From NCBI RefSeq assembly GCF_023544865.1, contig NZ_JAMJFX010000002.1:169672-233671 (forward strand): DNA of 64,000 bases, given 5' to 3'. The DNA is from Phaeovulum molybdatiresistens. GTDB lineage: Bacteria > Pseudomonadota > Alphaproteobacteria > Rhodobacterales > Rhodobacteraceae. This document shows, piece by piece, positions 1-8,273 of this stretch. The translations under genes and the position numbers were made by a program. Below the pieces are notes generated by a model that had not been told where the DNA came from, made no database searches, and saw only the letters and a list, made by a program, of their open reading frames with translations. Each line of letters starts with the position of its first letter. The first letter of the stretch is position 1.

Positions 1-1831
1 GCCCTTCCTGCGCGCCAAGGCTGACCACGACCGAGGCCATCAGCGAGGACACCACGATGTAATTCGCCGTGGTCGGCAGCCCCATCCCCAGGATCAACGA
101 GAACACGCCCACCAGAAGCAGCATGATCATCAGATTGCCGCCCGACAACAGCTCGACCAGGCCCGCCAGTTCGGTGCCGATCGGGGTTTTGGTGACCGTG
201 GCCACGATGATGCCCGCCGCGGCCGTGGCCACGCCGATGCCGATCATGTTGCGCGCGCCTGCGATCATGCCTTCTGTGAAATCGCCGATGCCCGCGCGGG
301 TGGCCGCCGCCACATCCTCGCCCCGGAACAGCGCCTTCAGCGGGCGTTGGGTCAGGATGATGACCAGCATCACCGCCACCGCGTAAAAGGCCGATTTCGC
401 GGGCGACTGCATCTCGATCATCAGGAACCAGACCAGCACCAGGATCGGCAGCAGGTAATGCAGGCCAGTGGGAAAGACCTCGGCCACGGTGGGCAGGGTG
501 AATTTCTGCGCATTGGGATCATCCAGCGCCAGATCGGGCCGGCGCGCCGACAGCCGCACCGCCGCGACATAGGCAAGCGCGATCACCGCCAGCACCAGCG
601 GATCGGCGATGCCGGGGGCCGCGGCGCGCAGGCCCTGCACCGCCCAGACCAGCGCCGTGAAGGCCAGCCCCGTGACCACGAACCCCACCGCGATCTTGAG
701 AAACATCCGCGACAGGCTGGCCGCGGGCCCAAGTGCGGGCATGTCCTTCTTCAGCGCCTCAAGATGGACGATATAGACCAGCGCGATGTAGGAAATCACC
801 GCCGGGATGAAGGCGTGCTTGATCACCTCGACATAGGAAATGCCGACGAATTCCACCATCAGGAAGGCCGCGGCCCCCATCACCGGCGGCATGATCTGAC
901 CATTGACCGACGAGGCGACCTCGACCGCGCCCGCTTTTTCGGATGAAAAGCCCACGCGCTTCATCAGCGGGATGGTGAAGGTGCCGGTGGTCACCACATT
1001 GGCGATCGACGACCCAGAGATCAGCCCCGTCATAGCCGAGCCCACAACCGCCGCCTTGGCCGGCCCGCCGCGCAGCGCGCCCAGACCCGCGAAGGCCAGC
1101 TGGATGAAGTAATTGCCCGCCCCCGCCTTGTCCAGGATCGCGCCGAACAGCACGAACAGGAACACAAAGGCCGTGGACACCCCCAGCGGGATGCCGAAAA
1201 CCCCGGTCGTATCAAGCCATTGCGCATTGATGATCGCGGTGAAGGACAGCCCCGCATGTTCGATGATGTCCGGGATCAGCCAGCCCGTGCCGACATAGGC
1301 ATAGGCCAGGAAGATCGACCCCACCACCGTCAGCGCCGGCCCCAGCGCGCGGCGCGAGGCCTCCAGCAGCAGCACGATGCCGATGCTGCCCACGATCACC
1401 TGGCTCTGCGTCGGCAGGCCCGAGCGCGCCGTCATCGCCAGCTCGCGCGAGAAGAGAAAGACGTAAAACGCGCAGCCCGAGGCCGCCAGCGCCAGCACCC
1501 AATCGACCAGCGGCACCCGGCTGCGGGGCGAGGATTTCAGCGCCGGATACACCAGAAACGCCAGCAGCAGCGCAAAGGCCAGATGCACCGGCCGCGTCTG
1601 CGAGGAATTCAGAACCGCCAGATATTGCGCAAACCACAGCTGCGGCTGCGCGATCCAAAGCTGAAACACCGACCACAGAAAGGCCACCGCCGCGATCAGC
1701 AGTGCCACACCCCGGTTGTCGGGCGCGCGCCCGCCACTGTCGGTGCTGGCCACCAGATCCTGAAGTTCCGCCTCGGAAAAGGCGCGCCCGCCGCTTTGGC
1801 CGCCGGCCGCCCCATTCGGATCTGCGCTCAT
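1..1831 (-). CDS. TRAP transporter permease, fused 4TM/12TM (TAXI type), 3' end off window
   Basis: Inner-membrane permease of a TAXI-type TRAP transporter, in which the small and large membrane subunits are one chain; it moves a small organic anion using an ion gradient. The 610 readable codons start at an ATG preceded by AGGGGA and are a series of hydrophobic segments from about residue 35. Around residue 270 stands the DctM-like motif GSSIANVVTTGTFTIP, and near the left edge (about residue 580) the motif GLPTTANYIV. The gene runs out of the window, so the C-terminus is not seen. It lies 76 nt downstream of the matching binding-protein gene on the same strand, with a hairpin between. The substrate cannot be told; TAXI systems are often linked to glutamate or other carboxylates. 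Confidence 0.9.
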   Translation of the reverse strand, partial: MSADPNGAAGGQSGGRAFSEAELQDLVASTDSGGRAPDNRGVALLIAAVAFLWSVFQLWIAQPQLWFAQYLAVLNSSQTRPVHLAFALLLAFLVYPALKSSPRSRVPLVDWVLALAASGCAFYVFLFSRELAMTARSGLPTQSQVIVGSIGIVLLLEASRRALGPALTVVGSIFLAYAYVGTGWLIPDIIEHAGLSFTAIINAQWLDTTGVFGIPLGVSTAFVFLFVLFGAILDKAGAGNYFIQLAFAGLGALRGGPAKAAVVGSAMTGLISGSSIANVVTTGTFTIPLMKRVGFSSEKAGAVEVASSVNGQIMPPVMGAAAFLMVEFVGISYVEVIKHAFIPAVISYIALVYIVHLEALKKDMPALGPAASLSRMFLKIAVGFVVTGLAFTALVWAVQGLRAAAPGIADPLVLAVIALAYVAAVRLSARRPDLALDDPNAQKFTLPTVAEVFPTGLHYLLPILVLVWFLMIEMQSPAKSAFYAVAVMLVIILTQRPLKALFRGEDVAAATRAGIGDFTEGMIAGARNMIGIGVATAAAGIIVATVTKTPIGTELAGLVELLSGGNLMIMLLLVGVFSLILGMGLPTTANYIVVSSLMASVVVSLGAQEG

Positions 1832-1870
1832 CGCGTTCCCCTGCCCTGATACCTGCCCCAATTACGCGGA

Positions 1871-1900
1871 TCGGGCCGCCACCCCGCGGCGGCGGCCCGA
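1871..1900 (-). promoter_or_regulatory. Intercistronic hairpin between TRAP binding-protein and permease genes
   Basis: A perfect 10-bp inverted repeat, TCGGGCCGCC / GGCGGCCCGA, with a 10-nt loop sits 7 nt after the stop codon of the binding-protein gene and before the permease start. There is no T tract, so it is unlikely to be a full terminator. In operons of binding proteins with permeases such hairpins commonly stabilise the upstream message or cause partial termination, which gives an excess of binding protein. That role is inferred here. Confidence 0.6.
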
Positions 1901-1907
1901 AAGGTCA

Positions 1908-2870
1908 TCACTCGATCAGACCGGCTTCGCGGAAATACTTTTCCGCCCCCGGATGCAGCGGCGCGGACAGGCCGTCATTGGCCATTTCCTTGGGGTCAAG
2001 ATTGGCAAAGGCCGGATGCAGGCCACGGAACTGGTCCATATCCTCAAAGACCGCCTTGACCAGCGCATAGACCACATCTTCGGACACCTCGGCCGAGGTC
2101 ACCAGCGTGGCGCCCACGCCGAAGGTCTGCACATCGGCATCGCTGCCGCGATACATGCCGCCCGGAATGGTCGCCTTGCGGTAATAAGGATGGTCGGCCA
2201 CCAGCTTGTCGACCGCCTCACCCGCGACATTGACCAGAACCGACTCGCAGGCCGTCGTCGCCTCCTGGATCGAGCCCGAGGGGTGGCCCACCGTGTAGAC
2301 CATCGCGTCGATGTTGTTGTCGCACAGCGCCTGGCTTTGCTCACCGGCCTGCAGTTCGGACACCATCGCGAAATCCGACATCTGCCAGCCCATCTCGGTC
2401 ATCAGCACTTCCATCGTGTCGCGCTGGCCCGACCCCGGGTTGCCGACATTGACGCGCTTGCCCTTCAGATCCTCGAAATTGGCGATCCCGGAATCGGCGC
2501 GGGCAACCACGGTGAAGGGCTCGGGGTGGATCGAGAAGACCGAGCGCAGATCGGGATTGGCGCCCTGATCGGCAAAGTTGCCCTCGCCGGCATAGGCCTT
2601 GAACTGCACATCCGATTGCGCCACGCCGAATTCCAGCTCGCCCGAGCGCACGGCGTTCACGTTATAGACCGACCCACCCGTCGATTCGACGCCGCAGCGG
2701 ATGCCGTGGTCGGCCCGCGTGCGCGACATCATCCGGCAGATCGCGCCCCCGGTCGGGTAATAGACGCCCGTCACGCCGCCCGTCCCGATCGAGATGAACT
2801 TTTCCTGCGCGAAAACCGGCGATGCGGCGACCGACAGCGCCAGAACCGCACCGAATGTCTTGATGTTCAT
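1908..2870 (-). CDS. TAXI family TRAP transporter substrate-binding protein
   Basis: Periplasmic solute receptor that delivers ligand to the TRAP permease encoded just downstream. The 320-residue product opens with a Sec signal peptide ([21 protein letters not shown], cleavage after about residue 21) and continues with the TAXI-family start [20 protein letters not shown], then [17 protein letters not shown] and a glycine-rich [17 protein letters not shown] segment, all typical of the NMT1/TAXI fold. The ATG at 2870 is chosen because AGGAGAGG lies just before it and the signal peptide begins there; an open frame continues upstream but is only the antisense of the regulator gene. The gene is divergent from an RpiR-type regulator, the likely controller. 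Confidence 0.93.
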   Translation of the reverse strand: MNIKTFGAVLALSVAASPVFAQEKFISIGTGGVTGVYYPTGGAICRMMSRTRADHGIRCGVESTGGSVYNVNAVRSGELEFGVAQSDVQFKAYAGEGNFADQGANPDLRSVFSIHPEPFTVVARADSGIANFEDLKGKRVNVGNPGSGQRDTMEVLMTEMGWQMSDFAMVSELQAGEQSQALCDNNIDAMVYTVGHPSGSIQEATTACESVLVNVAGEAVDKLVADHPYYRKATIPGGMYRGSDADVQTFGVGATLVTSAEVSEDVVYALVKAVFEDMDQFRGLHPAFANLDPKEMANDGLSAPLHPGAEKYFREAGLIE

Positions 2871-2891
2871 GAACCTCTCCTGAGTTGTATA

Positions 2892-2907
2892 TCCGTTTCT
2901 GAACGGA
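2892..2907. promoter_or_regulatory. Candidate operator between TRAP operon and RpiR-type regulator
   Basis: TCCGTT-TCTG-AACGGA is a perfect 6-bp inverted repeat with a 4-bp spacer, 22 to 37 nt before the binding-protein start codon. It sits in the AT-rich intergenic stretch (2880-2950) that stands out from the GC-rich surroundings and probably holds both divergent promoters. RpiR-family regulators bind such palindromes next to their own genes; the link to this regulator is inferred. Confidence 0.4.
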
Positions 2908-3005
2908 CGATAACACATTTGTTTTATTTTTAAACCCGTGATAAAGCAAACGCATGCAATTACAGGCCCCTGCCCCAAATGACGGCCCCAAATGACCGCA
3001 TACGA

Positions 3006-3869
3006 ATGACGGCCCCGCCCCCCAGCCTGCGCGACCGCCTGGCCCGTATCGCCGCCACCGGCACGCCGGCGCTGGCGCAACTGGCGGCCTGGGTGCTGGA
3101 CCAGTCGTCCGAGGTCGCCTTCAGCTCGGTCCGGGGGTTGGCGGGCAAGGCGGGGGTCAATGCCAATACGGTGACGCGGCTGGCCAAGGAACTGGGCTAT
3201 GACGGCTTTGACGCCTTGCGCGCCGATATCCGCAAGGCGCTGGCGCAGCGCGCGCCCAGCTATGCCGCGCGCGCCCAGGCGCTGCGGTCGCGCACCAATA
3301 CCGACATCTTCACCGAGATGCTGGACGCCAACCGCGCCAATGCCGATCTGTTGCAGGCGCCCGAGCTGCTGGAGACGCTGGAATCCTGCATCGACCCGCT
3401 GCTGGGCGCGCGCCGGGTGCATTCGGTGGGGGTGCGGTCGTGCTATGCGATCGCGCATTACTTTGCCTATGTCGGCAGCATGGCATTTGCCAATTTCCGG
3501 GAATCCCCCGCCCAACCCGGCGCGATCATGGATCAGCTGTCGATGGCGGGCCCCGAGGATATCGTGATGGCGATCAGCTTTGCGCATTATTCCACCGAGG
3601 TGGTGCGCGCCTGCCAGATCGCGCGCGATTGCGGGGCGCGGGTGCTGGCGCTGACCGACAGCCACCGATCGCCGCTTGCGGTGGGGGCGTGGAAGGTGGT
3701 GGCGCTGCCGATGGCGGGGCCGCAGCTGCTGCCCTCGCTGTCCACGGCCTTTTCCGTGGTCGAGATGCTGCTGTCGGGCATGGCCGCGCGGTCGCCCGAT
3801 GCGGTGGCCAATGTCACCGCCTTTGAAGACCGCATCACCCGCTATGGCGGCTATATCCGGCAGGGCTGA
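3006..3869 (+). CDS. MurR/RpiR family transcriptional regulator (HTH + SIS domains)
   Basis: Transcription factor with an N-terminal RpiR helix-turn-helix (about residues 1-80, including [20 protein letters not shown]) and a C-terminal SIS sugar-phosphate-type domain (about residues 115-260, with [14 protein letters not shown] and VLALTDS). It is 287 residues from the ATG at 3006, close to the family's usual 280-300. An in-frame ATG at 2979 would add nine residues; the twelve bases around both ATGs (AATGACGGCCCC) are a direct repeat, so the true start is uncertain. It is divergently transcribed from the TRAP genes, so control of that transporter is the obvious inference. The effector is unknown. 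Confidence 0.88.
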   Translation: MTAPPPSLRDRLARIAATGTPALAQLAAWVLDQSSEVAFSSVRGLAGKAGVNANTVTRLAKELGYDGFDALRADIRKALAQRAPSYAARAQALRSRTNTDIFTEMLDANRANADLLQAPELLETLESCIDPLLGARRVHSVGVRSCYAIAHYFAYVGSMAFANFRESPAQPGAIMDQLSMAGPEDIVMAISFAHYSTEVVRACQIARDCGARVLALTDSHRSPLAVGAWKVVALPMAGPQLLPSLSTAFSVVEMLLSGMAARSPDAVANVTAFEDRITRYGGYIRQG

Positions 3870-3916
3870 CCCCGCCGGACGCAAGGGCGCGCTCAGGCCA
3901 CGGCTCAGGCCCCAGC

Positions 3917-5515
3917 TCAGGCCCTGGCATCCTCCAGGATCATCCGCGCGGCCTTTTCCGCGATCATCAGCGTGGGCGAATTGGTGTTGCCCGAGGTGAT
4001 CGTCGGCATGACCGAGGCATCGGCGATGCGCAGCCGGCCCAAGGCGCGCATCCGCAGCCGCGGGTCCACGACCGAACCCGCATCCGCGCCCATCCGGCAG
4101 GTGCCGACGGGATGGAAGATCGTCGTGCCGATATCGCCTGCGGCGCGGACCAGATCGTCATGGCTGTCATAGGCCGGGCCGGGGCGGTATTCCTGCGGGT
4201 TAAAGCGCGCGAAGGCGGGTTGGGCCACGATCTGCCGGGTCAGGCGGATGGCGCGCACGGCCACATCGCGGTCGCCCTCGGTTGACAGGTAATTCGGCGC
4301 GATCGCGGGGGCGGCGCGAAAATCTGGGCTTTTCACATGGACCGAGCCGCGGCTTTCCGGGCGCAGGTTGCACACGCTGGCGGTCATCGCCGGGAAGGGA
4401 TGGACCGGGTCGCCGAACTTGTCCAGGCTGACGGGCTGGACGTGATATTCCAGATCCGCGGTGTCCTTGTCGGGGCCCGATCGGGTAAAGATCCCCAGCT
4501 GGCTGGGCGCCATCGACATCGGGCCCGACCGTTTCAGCAGATATTCCAGCCCGATCGCGGCCTTGCCCCACAGGCTGCTGGCCTTTTCGTTCAGCGTGGG
4601 CACGCCCTGCACCTTGTAGACCAGGCGCAGCTGCAGATGGTCTTGCAGGTTTTCCCCCAAAGCGGCCACCTCGACCTGCGGCGTGATGCCCGCCGATTGC
4701 AGCACATCGCCCCGTCCCACGCCCGACAGTTCCAGGATCTGGACCGACCCGATCGACCCCGCGCTGAGGATGGTTTCGCGCGCGGCGCGGGCCTCGGTCC
4801 GGCGGCCTTCGTGGTGGAAGACGACGCCCTGCACCTCGCCGTCCGCGATGATCAGCCGTTCGGCCTGCGCGCCGGTCAGCACGCGCAGATTGGGCCGCCC
4901 CATCGCCGGGCGCAGGAAGGCCTTGGCGGTGTTCCAACGCACGCCCGAGCGCTGGTTGACCTCGAAATAGCCCGCGCCCTCATTGTCGCCGGTGTTGAAA
5001 TCGTCATTGCGCGGGATGCCGGCCTGCTCGGCGGCCTCCAGAAACGCGTCCAGCACCTGCCAGCGCACGCGCGCCCGTTCCACCCGCCATTCGCCCCCCG
5101 CCCCGTGCAGATCGCTGGCGCCAAGGTGGAAATCCTCTTGCGCGCGAAACAGCGGCAACACATCGTCCCAGCCCCAGCCGGTGCAGCCCATTTGCCGCCA
5201 CTGATCGTAATCGCGCGCCTGCCCGCGCATGTAGATCATGCCGTTGATCGACGAACACCCCCCCAGCACCCGCCCGCGCGGATACAAAAGCGACCGCCCG
5301 TTCAACCCCGGCTCGGCTTCGGTCCGATAACGCCAATCGGTGCGCGGGTTGTCGATGCAGTAAAGATAGCCGACCGGGATGTGGATCCAGTGGTAATTGT
5401 CGCGGCCCCCCGCCTCCAGCAGCAGCACCCGGTTCTTCGGATCGGCCGACAGCCGGTTGGCCAGAACACAGCCCGCGCTGCCCGCACCGATCACGATGTA
5501 ATCATACTGGTCCAT
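3917..5515 (-). CDS. GMC family oxidoreductase (choline-dehydrogenase-like)
   Basis: FAD-dependent alcohol or choline-type dehydrogenase. The 532-residue product starts with the dinucleotide-binding motif [18 protein letters not shown] (residues 4-21), has the GMC signature around residues 80-100 ([18 protein letters not shown]) and the second signature [17 protein letters not shown] near residue 260, and ends with the conserved catalytic region HPVGTCRMG and [15 protein letters not shown]. These are the marks of the BetA-like branch. The ATG at 5515 has GGGGGG before it; an ATG 12 nt upstream is possible. It is divergent from a LysR regulator. The substrate is not known: BetA itself, alcohol and PEG dehydrogenases look alike, and no betaine genes are nearby. 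Confidence 0.9.
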   Translation of the reverse strand: MDQYDYIVIGAGSAGCVLANRLSADPKNRVLLLEAGGRDNYHWIHIPVGYLYCIDNPRTDWRYRTEAEPGLNGRSLLYPRGRVLGGCSSINGMIYMRGQARDYDQWRQMGCTGWGWDDVLPLFRAQEDFHLGASDLHGAGGEWRVERARVRWQVLDAFLEAAEQAGIPRNDDFNTGDNEGAGYFEVNQRSGVRWNTAKAFLRPAMGRPNLRVLTGAQAERLIIADGEVQGVVFHHEGRRTEARAARETILSAGSIGSVQILELSGVGRGDVLQSAGITPQVEVAALGENLQDHLQLRLVYKVQGVPTLNEKASSLWGKAAIGLEYLLKRSGPMSMAPSQLGIFTRSGPDKDTADLEYHVQPVSLDKFGDPVHPFPAMTASVCNLRPESRGSVHVKSPDFRAAPAIAPNYLSTEGDRDVAVRAIRLTRQIVAQPAFARFNPQEYRPGPAYDSHDDLVRAAGDIGTTIFHPVGTCRMGADAGSVVDPRLRMRALGRLRIADASVMPTITSGNTNSPTLMIAEKAARMILEDARA

Positions 5516-5586
5516 GGTTCCCCCCACCCGCCGTCATCCACGCCTTTGACGCCAAAGGTTCCCCGGAATCCGCCTTTGACACAAGA

Positions 5587-5621
5587 GTTCAGACCGGATT
5601 AATTCCAGACAGGTTCTGAAC
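5587..5621. promoter_or_regulatory. Candidate LysR operator in GMC/LysR intergenic region
   Basis: GTTCAGA (5587-5593) and TCTGAAC (5615-5621) form a perfect 7-bp inverted repeat separated by 21 bases, ending 18 nt before the regulator's start codon. The position between divergent genes fits an autoregulatory LysR-type site. Binding is inferred from position and symmetry only. Confidence 0.4.
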
Positions 5622-5639
5622 ATTTTTGAACAGGCGCGG

Positions 5640-6572
5640 ATGGCGGATTTCGACTGGGACGATCTGCAGGTCTTTCTGGCCCTTGCGCGCGAGGGGCAGT
5701 TGTCGCGCGCCGCCCGCGTGCTGGGCAGTTCGCATGTGACGGTGTCGCGCCGGGTCGACCGGCTGGAAGGCGCGCTGAAGCTGCGGCTGTTTGAACGCAA
5801 CCCGCGCGGCTATGTCCTGACCGGCGCGGGCCGGCGGCTGGTGGAAACCGCCGAACGGATGGAGGCCGAGGCCGCGCGGCTGGGCGCCGATCTGGCCGAG
5901 GCCGCCTTTGCCCAGGGCGGCACGCTGCGGCTGGCCGTGCCCGAGGGCTTTGGCAGTTTCTTCAGCCACGACATGCTGCCCGATTTCACCCGCCGCTTCC
6001 CGCGTATTTCACTGGAACTGATCACGCTGACGCAGGTGCTGGCGCTGTCGCGGCGCGAGGCCGATATTTCGGTCACGCTGGATCCGGCCAAGGCCGGGCC
6101 CTACCGGTCCGAACGCATCGTCGATTACAGCCTGCACATCTATGGCGCGCGGTCCTATCTGGACGCCCGCCCCCCGATCGAGACGCGCGATGACCTGCGC
6201 GGGCAGACCTTCATCGGCTATATCCCCGAAATGATCTTTGCCCCCGGGCTGGATTACCTGGGCGAGGTTCATCCCGCGATCCGGCCCTGGATCAAAAGTT
6301 CCAGCATCTTCAACCAGCTGGCGGCGGCGCGTAACGGGCTGGGCCTGTGTGTTCTGCCCGATTACATCGCGCGCGACTGCGCCGATCTGCATCTGGTGCT
6401 GCCCGATCAGGTGGCCCTGACCCGCAGCTACTGGCTGACCTGCCACCGCGACCTGCGCCAGATCCCGCGCGAACGCGCCGTGATCGCCTTTCTGACCGAG
6501 GCCCTGCGCGCCCGTGAAGGCCAGCTGCTGCGCCACAACCAGACGCTTCCCCCCGCCAGCGGCGCCGACTAA
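5640..6572 (+). CDS. LysR family transcriptional regulator
   Basis: DNA-binding regulator of 310 residues. The winged helix-turn-helix occupies residues 5-63 (LQVFLALAREGQLSRAARVL, then HVTVSRRVDRLEGALKLRLF). A LysR substrate-binding domain follows from about residue 90 (GTLRLAVPEGFGSFF). The tail PASGAD has no special feature. It is transcribed away from the GMC oxidoreductase gene, its probable target, with an inverted repeat between the two. No inducer can be inferred. Confidence 0.92.
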   Translation: MADFDWDDLQVFLALAREGQLSRAARVLGSSHVTVSRRVDRLEGALKLRLFERNPRGYVLTGAGRRLVETAERMEAEAARLGADLAEAAFAQGGTLRLAVPEGFGSFFSHDMLPDFTRRFPRISLELITLTQVLALSRREADISVTLDPAKAGPYRSERIVDYSLHIYGARSYLDARPPIETRDDLRGQTFIGYIPEMIFAPGLDYLGEVHPAIRPWIKSSSIFNQLAAARNGLGLCVLPDYIARDCADLHLVLPDQVALTRSYWLTCHRDLRQIPRERAVIAFLTEALRAREGQLLRHNQTLPPASGAD

Positions 6573-6604
6573 GCTGGCCCCGCAGACGACAGAAAGGACC
6601 GCCC

Positions 6605-8269
6605 ATGCAGGACCCGGAACTGAGCTTTCATGGCGCGGCCCATTGCGTCACGGGGTCGTGCTTTCGCCTGAAGACGGCGGGCGGCACGGTGCTGATCGAC
6701 TGCGGCCTGTTCCAGGGCGCCAAGACCGAAAAGGAACTGAACTACCGCCCCTTTCCCTTCCCCGCCTCGTCAATCGACGCGGTGATCCTCAGCCATGCGC
6801 ATATCGACCATTCGGGGCTTTTGCCGAAACTGGTGCGCGAGGCGTTTCGCGGCGCGATCCACGCCACCGAGGCCACGCGCGATCTGTGCTCGGTCATGCT
6901 GCCCGACAGCGCCCATATCCAGGAATTCGAGGTCGAACAGCTGAACCGGCGCAACCTGCGCCGCGGCCGCGCGCCCGTCAGCCCGATTTATACGGGCGAG
7001 GATGCCGAACGCTGCCTGGCGCTGTTTCAGCCGCAGGACTATGACCGGTGGTTCGCGGTGATCCCGGGGCTGCGGGCGCGGTTCTGGAACGCGGGCCACA
7101 TGCTCGGGTCAAGCTCGGTCGAGGTGGAAATCGCCCGTGACCCCGACCAGCCCCCCCTGCGGCTTTTGTTTTCCGCCGATATCGGCCCGGATTACAAATT
7201 GCTGCACCCCGATCCCGAGGGGCCCGCGGGCGTCGATTACCTGATCGTCGAAAGCACCTATGGCGATACCGACCGCGAGGATGCCACCGCCGCGCGCCGC
7301 CGCGCGGTGCTGTGCGAAGAGGTGCGCGCCGCGATGCATCCGCATGGCGCGCTGCTGATCCCGTCCTTCGCGGTGGAACGCGCGCAGGAACTGATCACCG
7401 ATCTGGCGCAGCTGATGGCCGAAGGCGCGCTGCCGAAGATCCCCGTGCATGTGGATTCGCCGCTCGCCACCCGCGCCACGGCGATCTTTGCCCAGCACGC
7501 CGCCGATCTGGAAGGCGGCTCTGCCCTGATACAGGCGCTGGAGGCGCGGCAGATCCACTTCACCGAGACGCTGGAACAAAGCAAGGCGCTGGACAACCTG
7601 CGCCATTTCCACATCGTCATCGCCGCCTCTGGCATGTGCGAGGCGGGCCGCATCCGCCACCGGCTGAAAAACTGGATCTGGCGCGATGAGGCGACGGTGC
7701 TGCTGTGCGGCTATCAGGCCACCGGCACGCTGGGGCGCATCATGCAAGATGGCGCGCGCGCCGTGCGCATTCAGGGCGAGGATTATGCCGTGCGCGCCCG
7801 CATCCGCGCGATCGACCTTTATTCGGGCCATGCCGACGGGCCGGAACTGGCGGCCTGGGTGCGTGCGCGGCTGCCCGTCGCACATCAGGTCTTTCTGGTG
7901 CATGGCGAGCCCGAGGCGATTGATGGCATGGCCGCGCGGCTGACGGGCATGATCGCGCCCGACCAGTTGCTGCAGCCTTCACTGGATGACAGCTTCAGGC
8001 TGACCGATGGCGGCGCGGTGCGGCTGGCCGGCGCCGCCCCGCCGCGCATCGACCCCGCCGATGTCGCGCGGCTGGATTGGCACAACGATGTGTCCGGCCT
8101 GATCCTGGACATCAACGCGGCACTTGCGGCCGAGCCCGATGAAAAGGCCCGCGCCGTTCTGATCCGCCGCCTGCGCCGCGCGATGGAGGCCGAGGGCGCC
8201 CCACCGCCCGGCAAGACGCACCGGCACGGTTCGCAGGCCCGCAAGGCGCGCCCCCGTCGGGGGCATTGA
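6605..8269 (+). CDS. MBL-fold beta-CASP metallohydrolase (RNA-processing exonuclease type)
   Basis: Predicted zinc-dependent nuclease of the metallo-beta-lactamase/beta-CASP family. In 554 residues it shows the metal motif HAHIDHSG (residues 64-71), the third histidine in WNAGHMLGSSSVE, the aspartate in LLFSADIG, and the beta-CASP plus RMMBL portion with HVDSPLATRAT, VIAASGMCEAGRIRHRL and LYSGHADG. This is the CPSF-73/YSH1-like architecture seen in bacterial RNA exonucleases. The start at 6605 has AAAGGA six bases before it. The next gene, a P-type ATPase, begins four bases after the stop, so the two are co-transcribed. Activity on RNA is family knowledge, not shown here. Confidence 0.9.
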   Translation: MQDPELSFHGAAHCVTGSCFRLKTAGGTVLIDCGLFQGAKTEKELNYRPFPFPASSIDAVILSHAHIDHSGLLPKLVREAFRGAIHATEATRDLCSVMLPDSAHIQEFEVEQLNRRNLRRGRAPVSPIYTGEDAERCLALFQPQDYDRWFAVIPGLRARFWNAGHMLGSSSVEVEIARDPDQPPLRLLFSADIGPDYKLLHPDPEGPAGVDYLIVESTYGDTDREDATAARRRAVLCEEVRAAMHPHGALLIPSFAVERAQELITDLAQLMAEGALPKIPVHVDSPLATRATAIFAQHAADLEGGSALIQALEARQIHFTETLEQSKALDNLRHFHIVIAASGMCEAGRIRHRLKNWIWRDEATVLLCGYQATGTLGRIMQDGARAVRIQGEDYAVRARIRAIDLYSGHADGPELAAWVRARLPVAHQVFLVHGEPEAIDGMAARLTGMIAPDQLLQPSLDDSFRLTDGGAVRLAGAAPPRIDPADVARLDWHNDVSGLILDINAALAAEPDEKARAVLIRRLRRAMEAEGAPPPGKTHRHGSQARKARPRRGH

Positions 8270-8273
8270 TCTG

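Noticed and set aside
2871..3884. Long minus-strand frame extending the TRAP binding protein to 658 residues
   Set aside because: The added part is the antisense of the RpiR-type regulator, with Arg/His-rich composition; signal peptide and Shine-Dalgarno fix the true start at 2870.
3892..3925. Three copies of GCTCAGGCC near the end of the GMC gene
   Set aside because: They overlap the last codons and stop region and are too short and GC-rich to be more than a local duplication.
5618..5631. GAAC-ATTTTT-GAAC resembling a second SOS box before the LysR gene
   Set aside because: The spacing is six bases, not the seven required for the alphaproteobacterial LexA site, and neither flanking gene is an SOS gene.
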